Origin: Pelagibacteraceae bacterium AG-365-D07
GTDB lineage: Bacteria; Pseudomonadota; Alphaproteobacteria; Pelagibacterales; Pelagibacteraceae
NCBI GenBank assembly: GCA_003280005.1
Contig: QCGH01000003.1
Span: 20,249-84,248 of the forward strand
Direction of reading: 5' to 3'
DNA: 64,000 nucleotides
Under the pieces are notes generated by a model. That model did not search any database and was not told where the DNA came from. It saw nothing but the letters and a program-made list of their open reading frames with translations. The position numbers were made by a program, and so were the translations under genes. This document shows, piece after piece, positions 1 through 11,661 of the stretch (position 1 is the first letter of the stretch; each line of letters opens with the position of its first letter).

Positions 1-2828
1 GTTGAAGCAAATTCTCTTCCAATATAAGAAATTTTATTATTCTTAGCTTTTATATAATCTAATGTCCAATCAATATAATCTCTTACAAAAAACCACCCAC
101 CCATGTTCTTTGGTTCCTCTTGGCACCAATAAAACTTAGCATTTTTAATATATGGTTTTAATTCTTTTGCTAAAGATTTTGCTGGAAAGGGATAAAGTTG
201 TTCAATTCTAAGTAACAACACATCATTTTTTTTTGTTTTTTCTCTTTCTTCTAGTAAATCAAAGTAAACCTTTCCCGAACATATAATTACTTTATTAATT
301 TTTTTAGCTTTTTTAAGTTTTATAAATCCGTACTTTGAATCAAGCGCATGATCCCATAAAATTCTATGAAATGAATTTGTTTTGCTAAAATCTTCTAAAT
401 TCGAAACACAATACTTGTGCCTTAATAAAGATTTTGGCGTCATTATTACCAAAGGTTTTCTGAAATCTCTTGTTATTTGTCTTCTTAAAGCATGAAAGTA
501 ATTAGCAGGAGTAGTTATATTCATAACTTGCAAATTATCTTTTGCACATAATTGTAAAAATCTTTCTAATCTAGCAGAAGAGTGTTCGGGCCCTTGACCT
601 TCATACCCGTGGGGCAAAAGTAAAACTAGTCCTGATGCGCGTGACCATTTTCTTTCTCCAGAAGCAATGAATTGATCAATAATAACCTGAGCACCATTAG
701 CAAAATCTCCAAACTGTGCTTCCCAAAGAACCAATGTTTCAGGTTCGACTAAACTATAACCATACTCAAATCCTAATACTGCAAATTCAGACAATAAACT
801 ATCAACGACTTCAAAATTTTTTTGATCTTTAGAAATATTATTTAAAGGAATATATCTGCTGTTATCGATCTGGTTTCTTAAAACTGAATGCCTTTGACTA
901 AAGGTTCCCCGTCCTGTATCTTGACCAACTAATCTTACTGGATTTCCTTTTTTCAAAAGAGATCCAAATGCAAGAGCTTCTGCAGTAGACCAATCTATAT
1001 TTTTTCCCTCAAGGACTGATTTACGTCTATTTGCAAAAATTTTTGCTATTGTTTTATGAACACTCAATTTTTCATCTAATGTATGAATTTTTTCTGAAAT
1101 TGCGGTTAATTCTTTAGTATCAAAGCCACTAACTCCTCTTATATCCTTTCCTTTTTGAGGTTTGTACCTTGACCAAGTTCCCTCAAACCACTCTATTTTT
1201 GGCTTGTAATTTTTTGCTGTTTGAAATTGTTGATCTAACAAATTTTTGAAATCAGATTTTTGCTTTTCAAATTCATCAGCTGTAATTGTATTTTCTTTTA
1301 CTAATTTTTCTCCATATATACTTAAACTCGTTTTATGACTTTTAATTTTTTTGTACATAAGTGGCTGTGTAAATGACGGTTCATCTCCTTCATTATGACC
1401 AAATCTTCTGTAGCAAATTAAATCTATTACTACGTCTCTATTAAATTGAAGTCGAAATTCTGTAGCTATTCTCGCGCAATATACAACAGCTTCAGGGTCA
1501 TCTGCATTCACATGCAATATTGGAGCCTCAACCATTTTTGCAACATCGGATGGGTACGGTGATGATCTTGCAAAACGTGGGCTTGTTGTAAATCCGATTT
1601 GATTATTTACAATAATATGAATAGTACCTCCTGTATTATGGCCTGGAAGACCTGACATTGCAAAACATTCAGCAACTATACCCTGGCCTGCAAATGCGGC
1701 ATCTCCATGTAATAAAATTGGAATAACTTTTTTCCTTTTAAGATCTTTATGAAAATATTGTTTTGCCCTTGTTTGTCCTAACACAACAGGATTTACCGCT
1801 TCTAAATGGGATGGATTATCAGTTAAACTTATATGTACTGAATTTCCATCGAATTCCCTGTCTGAAGATGCTCCTAAATGATATTTTACGTCTCCTGTAC
1901 TATCTTTAGACATATTTCCATATTCGCCCGCAAACTCGTTGAAAATTCTTTTATAAGATTTTTGTAGAAGATTTGCTAAAACATTTAATCTACCTCGATG
2001 CGGCATTCCTATTTTCAATTCTTTTACTGAATTCTGACCACCAACCTTTATAATTTGCTCTAATGCTGGAATTAAAGACTCCCCACCATCTAAACCGAAT
2101 CTTTTAGTTCCAACATATTTTTTTGCTAGATATTTCTCAAATCCTTCTGCTTGAATTAATTTATTAAGGATTGCCATTTTACCATTTTTTGTAAATGAAA
2201 TTCCTTTTTCATCTAATTCAATTCTATCTCTGAACCATTTTCTTTCTAAAGGATCAGAAAGGTGCATAAATTCATATCCAACCGATCCACAATAAGTTTT
2301 TCTCAAAAATGATAATATTTCTTTAATTGAAGAATAGTTTTTATTTATTGTACCATTTAAAAAAATTGGCTTATCGTAACTTTCTTTTTTAAAACCATAA
2401 AAATCTGGATGCAGCTCATCTAAATATTCTGTGGTAGACAAACCCAATGGATCTAATTTAGCAAGAAGATGACCTCTTATTCTGTAAGCTCTTATTAATG
2501 CAATTGCTTTTATAGATTGATTGCTCGCCTCTTTAAAATCTGCAGTATTATAATTTTCATTTTTACTAAGGCCATTTTCTTTATTTTCTAAAGCTATATT
2601 TTCCAGTTGTTCAGATTTAAATTTTGTTTTTTTACCCCAAGACGGTCCCTCTAGCTCTTTTATAGCTACAGAAGTTTCTTCATTTAATTTTTCAAAATAA
2701 TTTTTCCATTCAACTGATAAGTTCGTATCTTTATTAAGATACTTAAGGTACATCTGTTCTATAAAAGTACTATTTGACTTACTTAAAAAGGAAGTTTCTT
2801 CGAGTTTACGATTACTGGAAATACTCAT
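1..2828 (-). CDS. sucA: 2-oxoglutarate dehydrogenase E1 component (partial, C-terminus off window)
   Basis: This is the thiamine-diphosphate E1 subunit of the 2-oxoglutarate dehydrogenase complex, which decarboxylates 2-oxoglutarate in the TCA cycle. The track omits it because it runs off the left edge. I translated it from the ATG at 2828: MSISSNRKLEETSFLSKSN, then the E1o N-terminal segment (FIEQMYLKYL), then YRIRGHLLAKLDPLG, which is typical of SucA. About 942 codons are present without a stop. The last readable residues (YIGREFAS) match the motif close to the family's C-terminus, so I infer only some 20-40 residues are missing. It lies 33 bp downstream of sucD in the same direction and is the last visible gene of the sdh-mmsA-mdh-sucCD-sucA run. 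sucB and lpd are not in the window. Confidence 0.95.
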   Translation of the reverse strand, partial: MSISSNRKLEETSFLSKSNSTFIEQMYLKYLNKDTNLSVEWKNYFEKLNEETSVAIKELEGPSWGKKTKFKSEQLENIALENKENGLSKNENYNTADFKEASNQSIKAIALIRAYRIRGHLLAKLDPLGLSTTEYLDELHPDFYGFKKESYDKPIFLNGTINKNYSSIKEILSFLRKTYCGSVGYEFMHLSDPLERKWFRDRIELDEKGISFTKNGKMAILNKLIQAEGFEKYLAKKYVGTKRFGLDGGESLIPALEQIIKVGGQNSVKELKIGMPHRGRLNVLANLLQKSYKRIFNEFAGEYGNMSKDSTGDVKYHLGASSDREFDGNSVHISLTDNPSHLEAVNPVVLGQTRAKQYFHKDLKRKKVIPILLHGDAAFAGQGIVAECFAMSGLPGHNTGGTIHIIVNNQIGFTTSPRFARSSPYPSDVAKMVEAPILHVNADDPEAVVYCARIATEFRLQFNRDVVIDLICYRRFGHNEGDEPSFTQPLMYKKIKSHKTSLSIYGEKLVKENTITADEFEKQKSDFKNLLDQQFQTAKNYKPKIEWFEGTWSRYKPQKGKDIRGVSGFDTKELTAISEKIHTLDEKLSVHKTIAKIFANRRKSVLEGKNIDWSTAEALAFGSLLKKGNPVRLVGQDTGRGTFSQRHSVLRNQIDNSRYIPLNNISKDQKNFEVVDSLLSEFAVLGFEYGYSLVEPETLVLWEAQFGDFANGAQVIIDQFIASGERKWSRASGLVLLLPHGYEGQGPEHSSARLERFLQLCAKDNLQVMNITTPANYFHALRRQITRDFRKPLVIMTPKSLLRHKYCVSNLEDFSKTNSFHRILWDHALDSKYGFIKLKKAKKINKVIICSGKVYFDLLEEREKTKKNDVLLLRIEQLYPFPAKSLAKELKPYIKNAKFYWCQEEPKNMGGWFFVRDYIDWTLDYIKAKNNKISYIGREFAS

Positions 2829-2861
2829 TTTTAATTATTATATTGATGATATATAAATATT

Positions 2862-3737
2862 TCAATTAGACAATTTGTTTAACAAAGTTTTTCCAATATC
2901 TGCTGGTGATTTTGCGATTGTAATACCTGCATCTTCCATCATTTTTATTTTTTCTGAAGCGCCACCTTTTCCTCCTGATATTATGGCACCTGCATGGCCC
3001 ATTCTTCGACCTGGTGGAGCGGTAACTCCTGCAATAAATCCAACCATTGGTTTTTTAATTTTATGATTTTTAATAAAATCAGAGGCTTCTTCTTCTGCTG
3101 TTCCACCAATTTCACCTATCATTAAAATGGACTCAGTTTCAGGATCATTCAAAAATAAATCTAAACAATCGATAAAATTTGTTCCATTAATAGGATCTCC
3201 ACCAATACCTATGCAGGTTGATTGTCCTAAACCGTTTGATGTTGTTTGAGCTACAGCTTCATAGGTTAAAGTTCCCGATCTTGAAACTATTCCTACTGAT
3301 CCTTTTTTATGAATATTTCCTGGCATTATTCCAATTTTACATTCATCTGGAGTTATAATCCCAGGACAGTTGGGTCCTATTAATCGGGAATTAGATCCCG
3401 ATAATTTCTGCTTAACCTTGAGCATATCTAAAATGGGTATTCCTTCAGTTATACAAACAATTAGCTCCATAGAAGCATCTATTGCCTCGATGATTGCGGC
3501 TGCTGCAAATTTTGCAGGAACATAAATCATAGTTGCATTTGCTCCTGTTTCTTTCTTTGCTTCTTGAACTGTGTTAAAGACTGGTCTTTCCAAATGTGTT
3601 TGCCCTCCTTTTTTTGGAGTAACACCTCCTACAAGATTGGTTCCATATTTAATAGATTGCTCAGAATGAAAGGTGCCATGCGAACCTGTAAATCCTTGGC
3701 ATATTACCTTTGTATCTTTGTTGACTAAAACTGACAT
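2862..3737 (-). CDS. sucD: Succinyl-CoA synthetase (ADP-forming) alpha subunit
   Basis: This is the alpha subunit of succinate-CoA ligase, which forms succinate and ATP from succinyl-CoA together with SucC. The 291 aa length is normal for the family. The N-terminal CoA-binding Rossmann region contains [13 protein letters not shown] (about residues 15-27). The phospho-histidine motif [10 protein letters not shown] places the catalytic His near residue 248. Its ATG overlaps the sucC stop by one base (TAATG), so the two subunits are probably translationally coupled. It sits in the co-directional TCA block with mdh upstream and sucA downstream. Confidence 0.97.
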   Translation of the reverse strand: MSVLVNKDTKVICQGFTGSHGTFHSEQSIKYGTNLVGGVTPKKGGQTHLERPVFNTVQEAKKETGANATMIYVPAKFAAAAIIEAIDASMELIVCITEGIPILDMLKVKQKLSGSNSRLIGPNCPGIITPDECKIGIMPGNIHKKGSVGIVSRSGTLTYEAVAQTTSNGLGQSTCIGIGGDPINGTNFIDCLDLFLNDPETESILMIGEIGGTAEEEASDFIKNHKIKKPMVGFIAGVTAPPGRRMGHAGAIISGGKGGASEKIKMMEDAGITIAKSPADIGKTLLNKLSN

Positions 3738-4897
3738 TATTTAATTTCCTTAACAATTTTTTTTGCTGCGTCGGATAAATCTGAGGCTGAAATTATTTCC
3801 AAACCTGAATTATCCAAAATTTTTTTTCCTTCTAAAAAATTAGTTCCAGCTAATCTTACAACTAACGGTACATCGATTTTAATTTCTTTTGCAGCATCAA
3901 CAACTCCTTGGGCAAGAACATCGCATCTCATGATACCACCAAATATATTAATTAATATTCCTTTAACATTTTTGTCTGAAAGAATAATTTTAAATGCAGC
4001 AGAAACTTTTTCTTTTGATGCTCCACCACCAACATCTAAAAAATTTGCAGGCTCTTCTCCGTATAACTTAATAATATCCATTGTTGCCATAGCTAAACCA
4101 GCTCCGTTCACCATGCATCCAATACTTCCATCTAACTTTATATACGCTAAATCATGTTTGCTTGCTTCTATCTCAGTTGGATCTTCTTCATTTAAATCTC
4201 TTAATTCTAAAATTTCTGGATGTCTAAATATCGAATTATCATCGAAATTCATTTTAGCATCTAGACAAAGTAAATTATTTTCTTCTGTCAAAATTAATGG
4301 ATTAATCTCAACTAAATTTGCATCTGTAGAAATAAACATTTTATATATAGATTTTATTAATTTAATTCCCTGTAGGGATGTTTTTTCGTCTAAATTAAAT
4401 ATTTTATTTATTTTTTTACAATCTTCCTCTTTTATTTCATCAAGTAAATCTACTTTTGTAGTTATAATTTTTTCTGGGTTTGATTTTGCAACTTCTTCAA
4501 TATCCATTCCCCCTTGATCACTTGATATGAATGCTATCTTCGAGCTCGCACGATCAACTAAACAAGAAAGATAAAACTCTTTTTTTATGCTTGAAGATTC
4601 CTCAACATATAATCTTTTTACTTCCTTCCCAGCAGGTCCAGTTTGATGTGTAATCAAAACTTTCCCCAACATTTCCTTTGAAGCTGACGTTAAATCTTGA
4701 ATATTATCTAGTATTTTAACCCCTCCAGCTTTTCCTCTTCCACCAGCATGAATTTGAGCTTTCAGAACATATTTTTCTGTATTTAGTTTTTTAGCTTTTT
4801 CGACAATTTCGTCAGATGATAATCCGAAAACCCCGTTTGGTACAGCAACACCATATTTTTTCAAAATCTGTTTTGCTTGATGCTCGTGAATATTCAT
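3737..4897 (-). CDS. sucC: Succinyl-CoA synthetase beta subunit
   Basis: This is the beta subunit of succinate-CoA ligase, carrying the nucleotide-binding ATP-grasp domain. The N-terminus [16 protein letters not shown] is the family signature. The Gly-rich stretch [11 protein letters not shown] (about residues 51-61) and the C-terminal CoA-ligase region with [10 protein letters not shown] are intact. Length is 386 aa, as expected. The gene abuts mdh (the mdh stop begins at the base after the sucC start codon) and overlaps sucD by one base, so mdh, sucC and sucD are almost certainly one transcript. Which nucleotide it prefers cannot be read from the sequence by eye. Confidence 0.97.
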   Translation of the reverse strand: MNIHEHQAKQILKKYGVAVPNGVFGLSSDEIVEKAKKLNTEKYVLKAQIHAGGRGKAGGVKILDNIQDLTSASKEMLGKVLITHQTGPAGKEVKRLYVEESSSIKKEFYLSCLVDRASSKIAFISSDQGGMDIEEVAKSNPEKIITTKVDLLDEIKEEDCKKINKIFNLDEKTSLQGIKLIKSIYKMFISTDANLVEINPLILTEENNLLCLDAKMNFDDNSIFRHPEILELRDLNEEDPTEIEASKHDLAYIKLDGSIGCMVNGAGLAMATMDIIKLYGEEPANFLDVGGGASKEKVSAAFKIILSDKNVKGILINIFGGIMRCDVLAQGVVDAAKEIKIDVPLVVRLAGTNFLEGKKILDNSGLEIISASDLSDAAKKIVKEIK

Positions 4898-5857
<960 letters not shown>

Positions 5858-5875
5858 TTATTTCCTTGTTATGAT

Positions 5876-7369
5876 TTACTTCATTGTAGGCATTACAAAT
5901 TCTGGATTTGATCTAACACCAGAGGGCCATCTTGAAGTTATCGTTTTCAATTTTGTATAAAACCTTACCCCTTCAGGACCATGCATATGTTGATCCCCAA
6001 ATAATGATCTTTTCCAACCACCAAAGCTGTGAAACGCAACTGGCACAGGTATAGGAATATTTATACCTACCATACCAACTTTAATTTTACTTGCGAAAGT
6101 TCTTCCCACATCTCCATCTCTAGTGTAAATACTCGTACCATTTCCAAATTCATGTTCATTGATAAGTTTTGTAGCCTCATCAAAATCTTTAGCTCTTACC
6201 ACTGATAAAACTGGACCAAATATTTCTTCTTTGTAAATTCTCATATCTTTTTTTACATTATCAAATAAACACCCTCCTATATAAAAACCATTTTCATATC
6301 CTTGGAGTTTAATATTTCTTCCATCAACAACTAAATTTGCTCCTTCTTTCACTCCTAAGTCAACATATCCCTTAACTTTTTCTAGATGTTCTTTAGTTAC
6401 TAGGGGGCCCATCTCTGAATTTTTATCCATACCTGGGCCAACTTTTAATGCTTCTACTTTTTTTGCTAATTTATTAACAAGTTTATCTCCGACATTGCCA
6501 ACGGCTACTGCAACTGATTGTGCCATACATCTCTCTCCAGCTGAACCATATGCAGCCCCCATTAATCCATTTATGGCCTGATCCAAGTCACAGTCTGGCA
6601 TTATAACACAATGGTTTTTAGCTCCTCCCAATGCTTGAACTCTTTTTTCATTTTTTGCAGCTGTTTCATAAATATATTTTGCAATTGGAGTTGATCCTAC
6701 AAAACTAACTGCTTGAATATCTTTATTAGTTAATATTGCATCTACAACTTCTTTATCACCGTTTACTACATTTAGAACTCCTTCTGGTAATCCAGCTTCG
6801 GTAAATAATTCAGCCAATCTAATTGAGCATGATGGATCTTTTTCTGAAGGTTTTAATATAAATGTATTTCCACATGCTATTGCCATTGGAAACATCCACA
6901 TAGGTACCATAGCTGGAAAATTAAATGGTGTTATTCCAGCACAAACTCCTAATGGTTGTCTTATTGACCAACTATCAATATCCGTTCCAACATTCTCAGT
7001 AAACTCACCTTTTAACATTTGGGGAATTCCACAAGCAAACTCAACTATCTCTAAACCCCTTGTAAGTGAGCCTTTAGCATCTTCATAAACTTTGCCGTGC
7101 TCGGAAACGATTAGCTTTGTAAGTTCGTCAGAGTTTTTTTCAATTAATTCTTTATATTTAAACATGACTCTTGCTCTTTGAATTGGTGGTTTTGTCGACC
7201 AACTTAAGAATGCTTTTTTTGCATGATCAACTGCTTTATCTAAATCAGATTTTGTTCCTAATAAGACCTCAGAGTCCTGATTTCCAGTTGCAGGATTAAA
7301 TACTTTACCTTTTCTTTTTGAGTCTCCTGAAACAACTTTACCATCAATGTAATGTTGTATTAAATTCAT
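5876..7369 (-). CDS. mmsA: Methylmalonate-semialdehyde dehydrogenase (CoA-acylating)
   Basis: This CoA-dependent aldehyde dehydrogenase converts methylmalonate or malonate semialdehyde to propionyl-CoA or acetyl-CoA. The length (497 aa) and motifs fit MmsA: the substrate region GGAKNHCVIMPD, the catalytic Cys in GERCMAQSVA, and EEIFGPVLSVVRA. General ALDHs lack the GGAKNH signature. The gene is inserted between sdhB and mdh, so propionyl-CoA and acetyl-CoA production may be co-expressed with the TCA cycle. A link with the nearby DMSP genes, whose products are C3 and C2 acyl units, is inference. Other substrates cannot be excluded. Confidence 0.93.
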   Translation of the reverse strand: MNLIQHYIDGKVVSGDSKRKGKVFNPATGNQDSEVLLGTKSDLDKAVDHAKKAFLSWSTKPPIQRARVMFKYKELIEKNSDELTKLIVSEHGKVYEDAKGSLTRGLEIVEFACGIPQMLKGEFTENVGTDIDSWSIRQPLGVCAGITPFNFPAMVPMWMFPMAIACGNTFILKPSEKDPSCSIRLAELFTEAGLPEGVLNVVNGDKEVVDAILTNKDIQAVSFVGSTPIAKYIYETAAKNEKRVQALGGAKNHCVIMPDCDLDQAINGLMGAAYGSAGERCMAQSVAVAVGNVGDKLVNKLAKKVEALKVGPGMDKNSEMGPLVTKEHLEKVKGYVDLGVKEGANLVVDGRNIKLQGYENGFYIGGCLFDNVKKDMRIYKEEIFGPVLSVVRAKDFDEATKLINEHEFGNGTSIYTRDGDVGRTFASKIKVGMVGINIPIPVPVAFHSFGGWKRSLFGDQHMHGPEGVRFYTKLKTITSRWPSGVRSNPEFVMPTMK

Positions 7370-7390
7370 TGAAATTATTTAATTATATAA

Positions 7391-8164
7391 TTACCCAGTT
7401 GCAAGCATTTTTTTAATAGAAGCTATAGCTTTTGCAGGGTTTAAACCTTTGGGACATGCATTAGTACAGTTCATAATTGTATGACATCTATAAAGCTTTA
7501 ACTCATCAGCAACTTTTTTTAATCTTTCTTTTCTATCCTCATCTCTACTATCTATTATCCATCTATAAGCCTGTAATAAAACTGCAGGACCTAAGTATTT
7601 TTCACCATTCCACCAATAACTTGGACATGAAGTCGAACAACACGCACACATTATACACTCATACAAACCATCTAATTTTGATCTATCGTCTTTAGTTTGT
7701 AAATGCTCTGTATTATCTATTTTTTTTGTTGTTTTTAACCATGGTTCAACAGACTCGTATTGTTTGTAAAGCGTGCTTAAATCTCCGATTAGATCTTTTA
7801 AAACTTTTAAATGTGGTAGTGGATAAATATTTATATCACCTTTGATTTCTGAATGAGGCTTGGTGCAAGCTAACCCATTTTTCCCATCCATATTCATTGC
7901 ACAAGAACCACAAACTCCATGAGCACATGATCTTCTATATGCAATGGAAGGATCAATTTCATTTTTAATTTTATTTAATAAATCAAGAACTTTGGATGGA
8001 CAATTATCCATGTCAACTTCGTAAGTATCTATTCTGGGATTCTCTTCTGTTACTGGGTCCCATCTATAAATGTTAACTTTTCTAATATTTTTAGAACCAG
8101 TTTTATCTTTATAGTAATGTCCTTTTTTAATTTCTGAATTTTTTGGAAGATTAATTTGGACCAT
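7391..8164 (-). CDS. sdhB: Succinate dehydrogenase iron-sulfur subunit
   Basis: This subunit carries electrons from the SdhA flavin to the quinone site of complex II. All three cluster motifs are visible: the plant-type [2Fe-2S] region [13 protein letters not shown], then [12 protein letters not shown], and [14 protein letters not shown] for the [4Fe-4S] and [3Fe-4S] clusters. The length, 257 aa, is normal. Its start overlaps the sdhA stop by one base. The order sdhC-sdhD-sdhA-sdhB is the usual proteobacterial one. Confidence 0.97.
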   Translation of the reverse strand: MVQINLPKNSEIKKGHYYKDKTGSKNIRKVNIYRWDPVTEENPRIDTYEVDMDNCPSKVLDLLNKIKNEIDPSIAYRRSCAHGVCGSCAMNMDGKNGLACTKPHSEIKGDINIYPLPHLKVLKDLIGDLSTLYKQYESVEPWLKTTKKIDNTEHLQTKDDRSKLDGLYECIMCACCSTSCPSYWWNGEKYLGPAVLLQAYRWIIDSRDEDRKERLKKVADELKLYRCHTIMNCTNACPKGLNPAKAIASIKKMLATG

Positions 8165-9939
8165 TAATAAATTCTTTCTTGTGGTGGAAAATATTGTACT
8201 TCATTTGTGAGTGTAGATTTATGAACATCTCTATAGGCAATTTTTGATTTACTCCCTTCACACCACGATAATGTATGTTTCATATATTTCTGATCATCTC
8301 TACTAGGAAAATCTTCCCTAGCATGAGCTCCTCTACTCTCTTTTCTGCTATATGCAGAATCCATTGTGGTAATTGCTTGTCTTATTAGATTGTCAAATTC
8401 TAAAGTTTCTACTAAATCAGTATTAAAAATTAACGATTTATCTTTGACATTTATATTATCCATTCCTTCAAAAGGCTTTCTAATTTCATTTACTCCCTCT
8501 TTTAAAGTTTTTTCTGTTCTAAAAACTGCACATTTTGATTGCATAGTTTTTTGCATTGAAATTCTTAAATCCGCTGTTCTATTATCTCCATTTCCATTTC
8601 TTAAATTATCAAATCTTTCTAGACATTTTTCTGTCTCTGAATTTGAAATAGTTTCATGAGGCATGCCCGGTTTAACTAACTCTGCGGCTCTTTTTGCGGC
8701 GGCTCTCCCAAAGACAACTAAATCTATTAAAGAATTTGAACCTAATCGATTAGCACCATGAACGGAAACACATGCAGCTTCTCCAATCGCCATTAGTCCT
8801 GGAACGGTTTTCTCTGAACCATTAACTGTCAGAACCTCGGCTTTATAATTTGTTGGTATTCCACCCATATTATAGTGAACAGTTGGGACTACAGGAATTG
8901 GTTCTTTGGTTACATCAACGTTAGCAAATAATCTTGATGACTCTGCTATCCCTGGCAATCTTTCATCAATTACTTTTGGATCTAAATGATTTAAGTGTAG
9001 ATGGACATGATCTTTTTCTTTTCCAACTCCTCTACCTTCGTTAATTTCAATTGCAATTGATCTACTTACAACATCCCTTGAAGCTAAATCTTTTGCCTTA
9101 GGAGCATATTTTTCCATAAACCTTTCGCCTTTAGAATTTAAAAGATATCCTCCTTCACCTCTTACTCCCTCTGAGATTAAAGTTCCATGGCCATAAATTC
9201 CAGTCGGATGAAACTGAACAAATTCCATATCTTGCAGGGGAAGACCTGCTCTTAATACCATTGCATTCCCATCGCCAGTACAAGTGTGTGCAGAAGTAGC
9301 TGAATAATAAACTTTTCCATATCCACCTGTAGCAATAATTGTAATATGTGATTTAAAACGATGTAGAGTTCCATCATTTAAATTCCATGCAATTAATCCT
9401 TTGCATTGACCATCTTTCATTAAAAGATCTAAAGCAAAATATTCAATGAAAAACTCGGTATTATGTTTTAGTGCTTGACCGTAGAGCGTATGAAGAATTG
9501 CATGTCCAGTTCTATCTGCTGCTGCACAAGTTCTCTGAACGGTACCATTTCCATAATTTTTTGTCATTCCTCCAAAAGGTCGTTGATAAATTTTTCCATC
9601 TTCTGTCCTACTAAAAGGTACACCATATTGCTCTAATTCAAGTACTGCTCTTGGTGCTTCTTTGCACAAATATTCTATTGAGTCCTGATCTCCTAACCAG
9701 TCTGATCCTTTAACAGTGTCATACATATGCCAACGCCAATCATCTTCCCCCATATTTCCTAGTGCTGCAGAAATTCCTCCTTGTGCAGCTGAAGTATGGC
9801 TTCTGGTCGGAAATACTTTTGAAATGCAGGCAGTTTTTAATCCAGCTTCACTCAATCCAACCGCTGCTCTTAGACCTGAGCCTCCAGCTCCTAAAACTAC
9901 AACATCATAAGTGTGATCAATAATTTTATAAGATTTCAT
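8164..9939 (-). CDS. sdhA: Succinate dehydrogenase flavoprotein subunit
   Basis: This is the catalytic subunit of complex II, oxidising succinate to fumarate with covalently bound FAD. The FAD-binding [16 protein letters not shown] is at the N-terminus. [10 protein letters not shown] contains the His that carries FAD in this family. HPTGI and the active-site segment [13 protein letters not shown] are intact, and the C-terminus ends with the conserved Arg/Tyr-rich tail. Length is 591 aa, as expected. Only 3 bp separate it from sdhD. Confidence 0.98.
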   Translation of the reverse strand: MKSYKIIDHTYDVVVLGAGGSGLRAAVGLSEAGLKTACISKVFPTRSHTSAAQGGISAALGNMGEDDWRWHMYDTVKGSDWLGDQDSIEYLCKEAPRAVLELEQYGVPFSRTEDGKIYQRPFGGMTKNYGNGTVQRTCAAADRTGHAILHTLYGQALKHNTEFFIEYFALDLLMKDGQCKGLIAWNLNDGTLHRFKSHITIIATGGYGKVYYSATSAHTCTGDGNAMVLRAGLPLQDMEFVQFHPTGIYGHGTLISEGVRGEGGYLLNSKGERFMEKYAPKAKDLASRDVVSRSIAIEINEGRGVGKEKDHVHLHLNHLDPKVIDERLPGIAESSRLFANVDVTKEPIPVVPTVHYNMGGIPTNYKAEVLTVNGSEKTVPGLMAIGEAACVSVHGANRLGSNSLIDLVVFGRAAAKRAAELVKPGMPHETISNSETEKCLERFDNLRNGNGDNRTADLRISMQKTMQSKCAVFRTEKTLKEGVNEIRKPFEGMDNINVKDKSLIFNTDLVETLEFDNLIRQAITTMDSAYSRKESRGAHAREDFPSRDDQKYMKHTLSWCEGSKSKIAYRDVHKSTLTNEVQYFPPQERIY

Positions 9940-9942
9940 ATT

Positions 9943-10266
9943 CTATAGTTTATAAAGAGTGATTATTGTAATTGTAGGAATAATAAAAGATGACAAATAA
10001 ACCATCATATTGGCAAATTTTCTTGTCTTTTCGCTGTTAATATAATCTTCAAATATTTCACTTATAGTTAGTGCAGAATTGAAGAAAGTAATAATAATAA
10101 ATATTGTAAAAATTATCGAGCACGTTGGATCTGAAAAAAATTCTAAAACATTTGAATGATTTTCATCATAAATAGTTAAAAACTTCAGTAAGAACCATAT
10201 CATAAAAGGAACCATAATTACTGAGCTCAGTTTAATGGATAACCATTTTTTTGTAGCACTCAACAT
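9943..10266 (-). CDS. sdhD: Succinate dehydrogenase membrane anchor subunit (SdhD)
   Basis: This is a 107-aa membrane protein with about three hydrophobic helices, encoded between sdhC and sdhA. Sequence conservation in SdhD is low, so the call rests mostly on position, size and topology. It would anchor SdhAB and help form the quinone/heme site. It starts exactly at the last base of the sdhC reading frame (1-bp overlap). No similarity to other families was apparent. Confidence 0.85.
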   Translation of the reverse strand: MLSATKKWLSIKLSSVIMVPFMIWFLLKFLTIYDENHSNVLEFFSDPTCSIIFTIFIIITFFNSALTISEIFEDYINSEKTRKFANMMVYLSSFIIPTITIITLYKL

Positions 10267-10646
10267 TATAATAATATCCCTCTCATTGAATATAAAACAG
10301 CTGTTATAATTATTGACCCTAAGATTACCAATATTCCAGTTATTCTAGAAGTCTTCAACTCAAAACCATATCCTAAATCCCAAAACCAATGTCTAATTTC
10401 ACTAAGAATTTGAAAGGAATAAGACCAAACAAAACTAATAATAAAAAGTTTTCCAAAAATTGAATTAAAAAAATTAAATATAACTTGATAATTTTCATTA
10501 CCCAAAAGTAAAATCCATACCCAAAAGCAAACTAATGTTAAGGCTAAAATATTAACTACCCCTGTTATCCTATGTGAAATAGAAACTAATGATGAAATAT
10601 GCCAGTTATATATTTGTATGTGAGGTGATAGTGGATTGTTATTCAT
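10266..10646 (-). CDS. sdhC: Succinate dehydrogenase cytochrome b556 subunit
   Basis: This is the complex II membrane subunit that binds heme b and quinone. The N-terminal signature SPHIQIYNWHISSLVSISHR (residues 6-25), continuing into ITG, is typical of SdhC. A later IRHWFWDLGYG supplies the conserved heme-ligand histidine. Three transmembrane helices are evident and the 126 aa length is usual. Its ATG overlaps the asd stop by 4 bp (ATGA), so sdh expression appears coupled to asd, an uncommon pairing. Confidence 0.93.
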   Translation of the reverse strand: MNNNPLSPHIQIYNWHISSLVSISHRITGVVNILALTLVCFWVWILLLGNENYQVIFNFFNSIFGKLFIISFVWSYSFQILSEIRHWFWDLGYGFELKTSRITGILVILGSIIITAVLYSMRGILL

Positions 10647-11641
10647 TGCTTTGTTTTAATATATGCCTCTGCTATTTCTACAGCGTTTAGAGCCGCACCT
10701 CTTAGTAAATTATCAGAAACTATCCAAAGATTTATGGCCTTTTCATTTGTATTGTCTTTTCTTATTCTAGAAATAAACGTTTCATCCTTACCTGCTGCTT
10801 CGAGTTGTGTCATATATCCACCATCTCTTTGATCATTTACAACTTTACAGCCATCTGCATTTTCCAATAAATTTATTATTTTTTCTAAAGTAAACTCTTT
10901 TTCAAATTCAATATTTAAAGATTCTGCATGAGAAACCAGCACTGGAACTCTTACACAAGTTGCCGTTACATCAATACTTTTATCTAATATCTTCTTTGTC
11001 TCATTAATCATTTTCATTTCTTCTTTTGTATAACCATCATTTGAAAAATCATCAATATGTGGAATTGCATTAAATGCAATTTGTTTTGTGAAATTTTTAG
11101 AATTAATTTTTTTATTTTCCAGAGCAAATTTTGTTTGATCTATTAACTCATCCATTGGATCTTTGCCAGCTCCAGAAACTGATTGATATGTTGAAACAAC
11201 TATTCTTTTTATCTTAAATATTTCATGTAACGGTTTTAAAGCAATTACCATTTGAATAGTTGAGCAATTTGCATTTGCAATTATATTCTTTTTAATATTA
11301 TTAAGATCATGTGGATTAACTTGTGGAACAATTAATGGAACATCAGGATCCATTCTAAAAAAACTTGAATTATCAATTACAATTGAATGTCTGGCTGCTT
11401 TTTCTACAAATTTTTCTGCTATTTTTCCACCTGCTGAAAAAAAGGCGATATCACATTTAGAAAAATCAAATTCTTCTAAATTGGATACTACGTACTCCTT
11501 TTTTTTGAAAAGGATTTTTTTTCCCACACTTTTTTCTGAAGCAAGTAGATAGAGTTGATTAAAAGAAAAATTTTTTTTATCTATTACATCTAAAATTTTT
11601 CTACCAACGTTTCCTGTTGCCCCTACAATACAAATATTCAT
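10643..11641 (-). CDS. asd: Aspartate-semialdehyde dehydrogenase
   Basis: The enzyme reduces aspartyl-phosphate to aspartate semialdehyde for lysine/DAP, threonine and methionine synthesis. The NADP-binding GATGNVGRK lies at residues 8-16. The catalytic Cys is in NANCSTIQM (near residue 125), and the 332 aa length is typical. It overlaps sdhC by 4 bp and follows dmdA by about 20 bp. The gap holds an AT-rich stretch that could contain a weak promoter, but I cannot prove one. Confidence 0.95.
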   Translation of the reverse strand: MNICIVGATGNVGRKILDVIDKKNFSFNQLYLLASEKSVGKKILFKKKEYVVSNLEEFDFSKCDIAFFSAGGKIAEKFVEKAARHSIVIDNSSFFRMDPDVPLIVPQVNPHDLNNIKKNIIANANCSTIQMVIALKPLHEIFKIKRIVVSTYQSVSGAGKDPMDELIDQTKFALENKKINSKNFTKQIAFNAIPHIDDFSNDGYTKEEMKMINETKKILDKSIDVTATCVRVPVLVSHAESLNIEFEKEFTLEKIINLLENADGCKVVNDQRDGGYMTQLEAAGKDETFISRIRKDNTNEKAINLWIVSDNLLRGAALNAVEIAEAYIKTKQ

Positions 11642-11661
11642 GATAATTATGCGATGTTATA

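Noticed and set aside
3930-4517. 195-aa plus-strand ORF opposite sucC
   Set aside because: It lies wholly inside sucC on the other strand, has no recognisable domain and is a frame shadow of a conserved gene.
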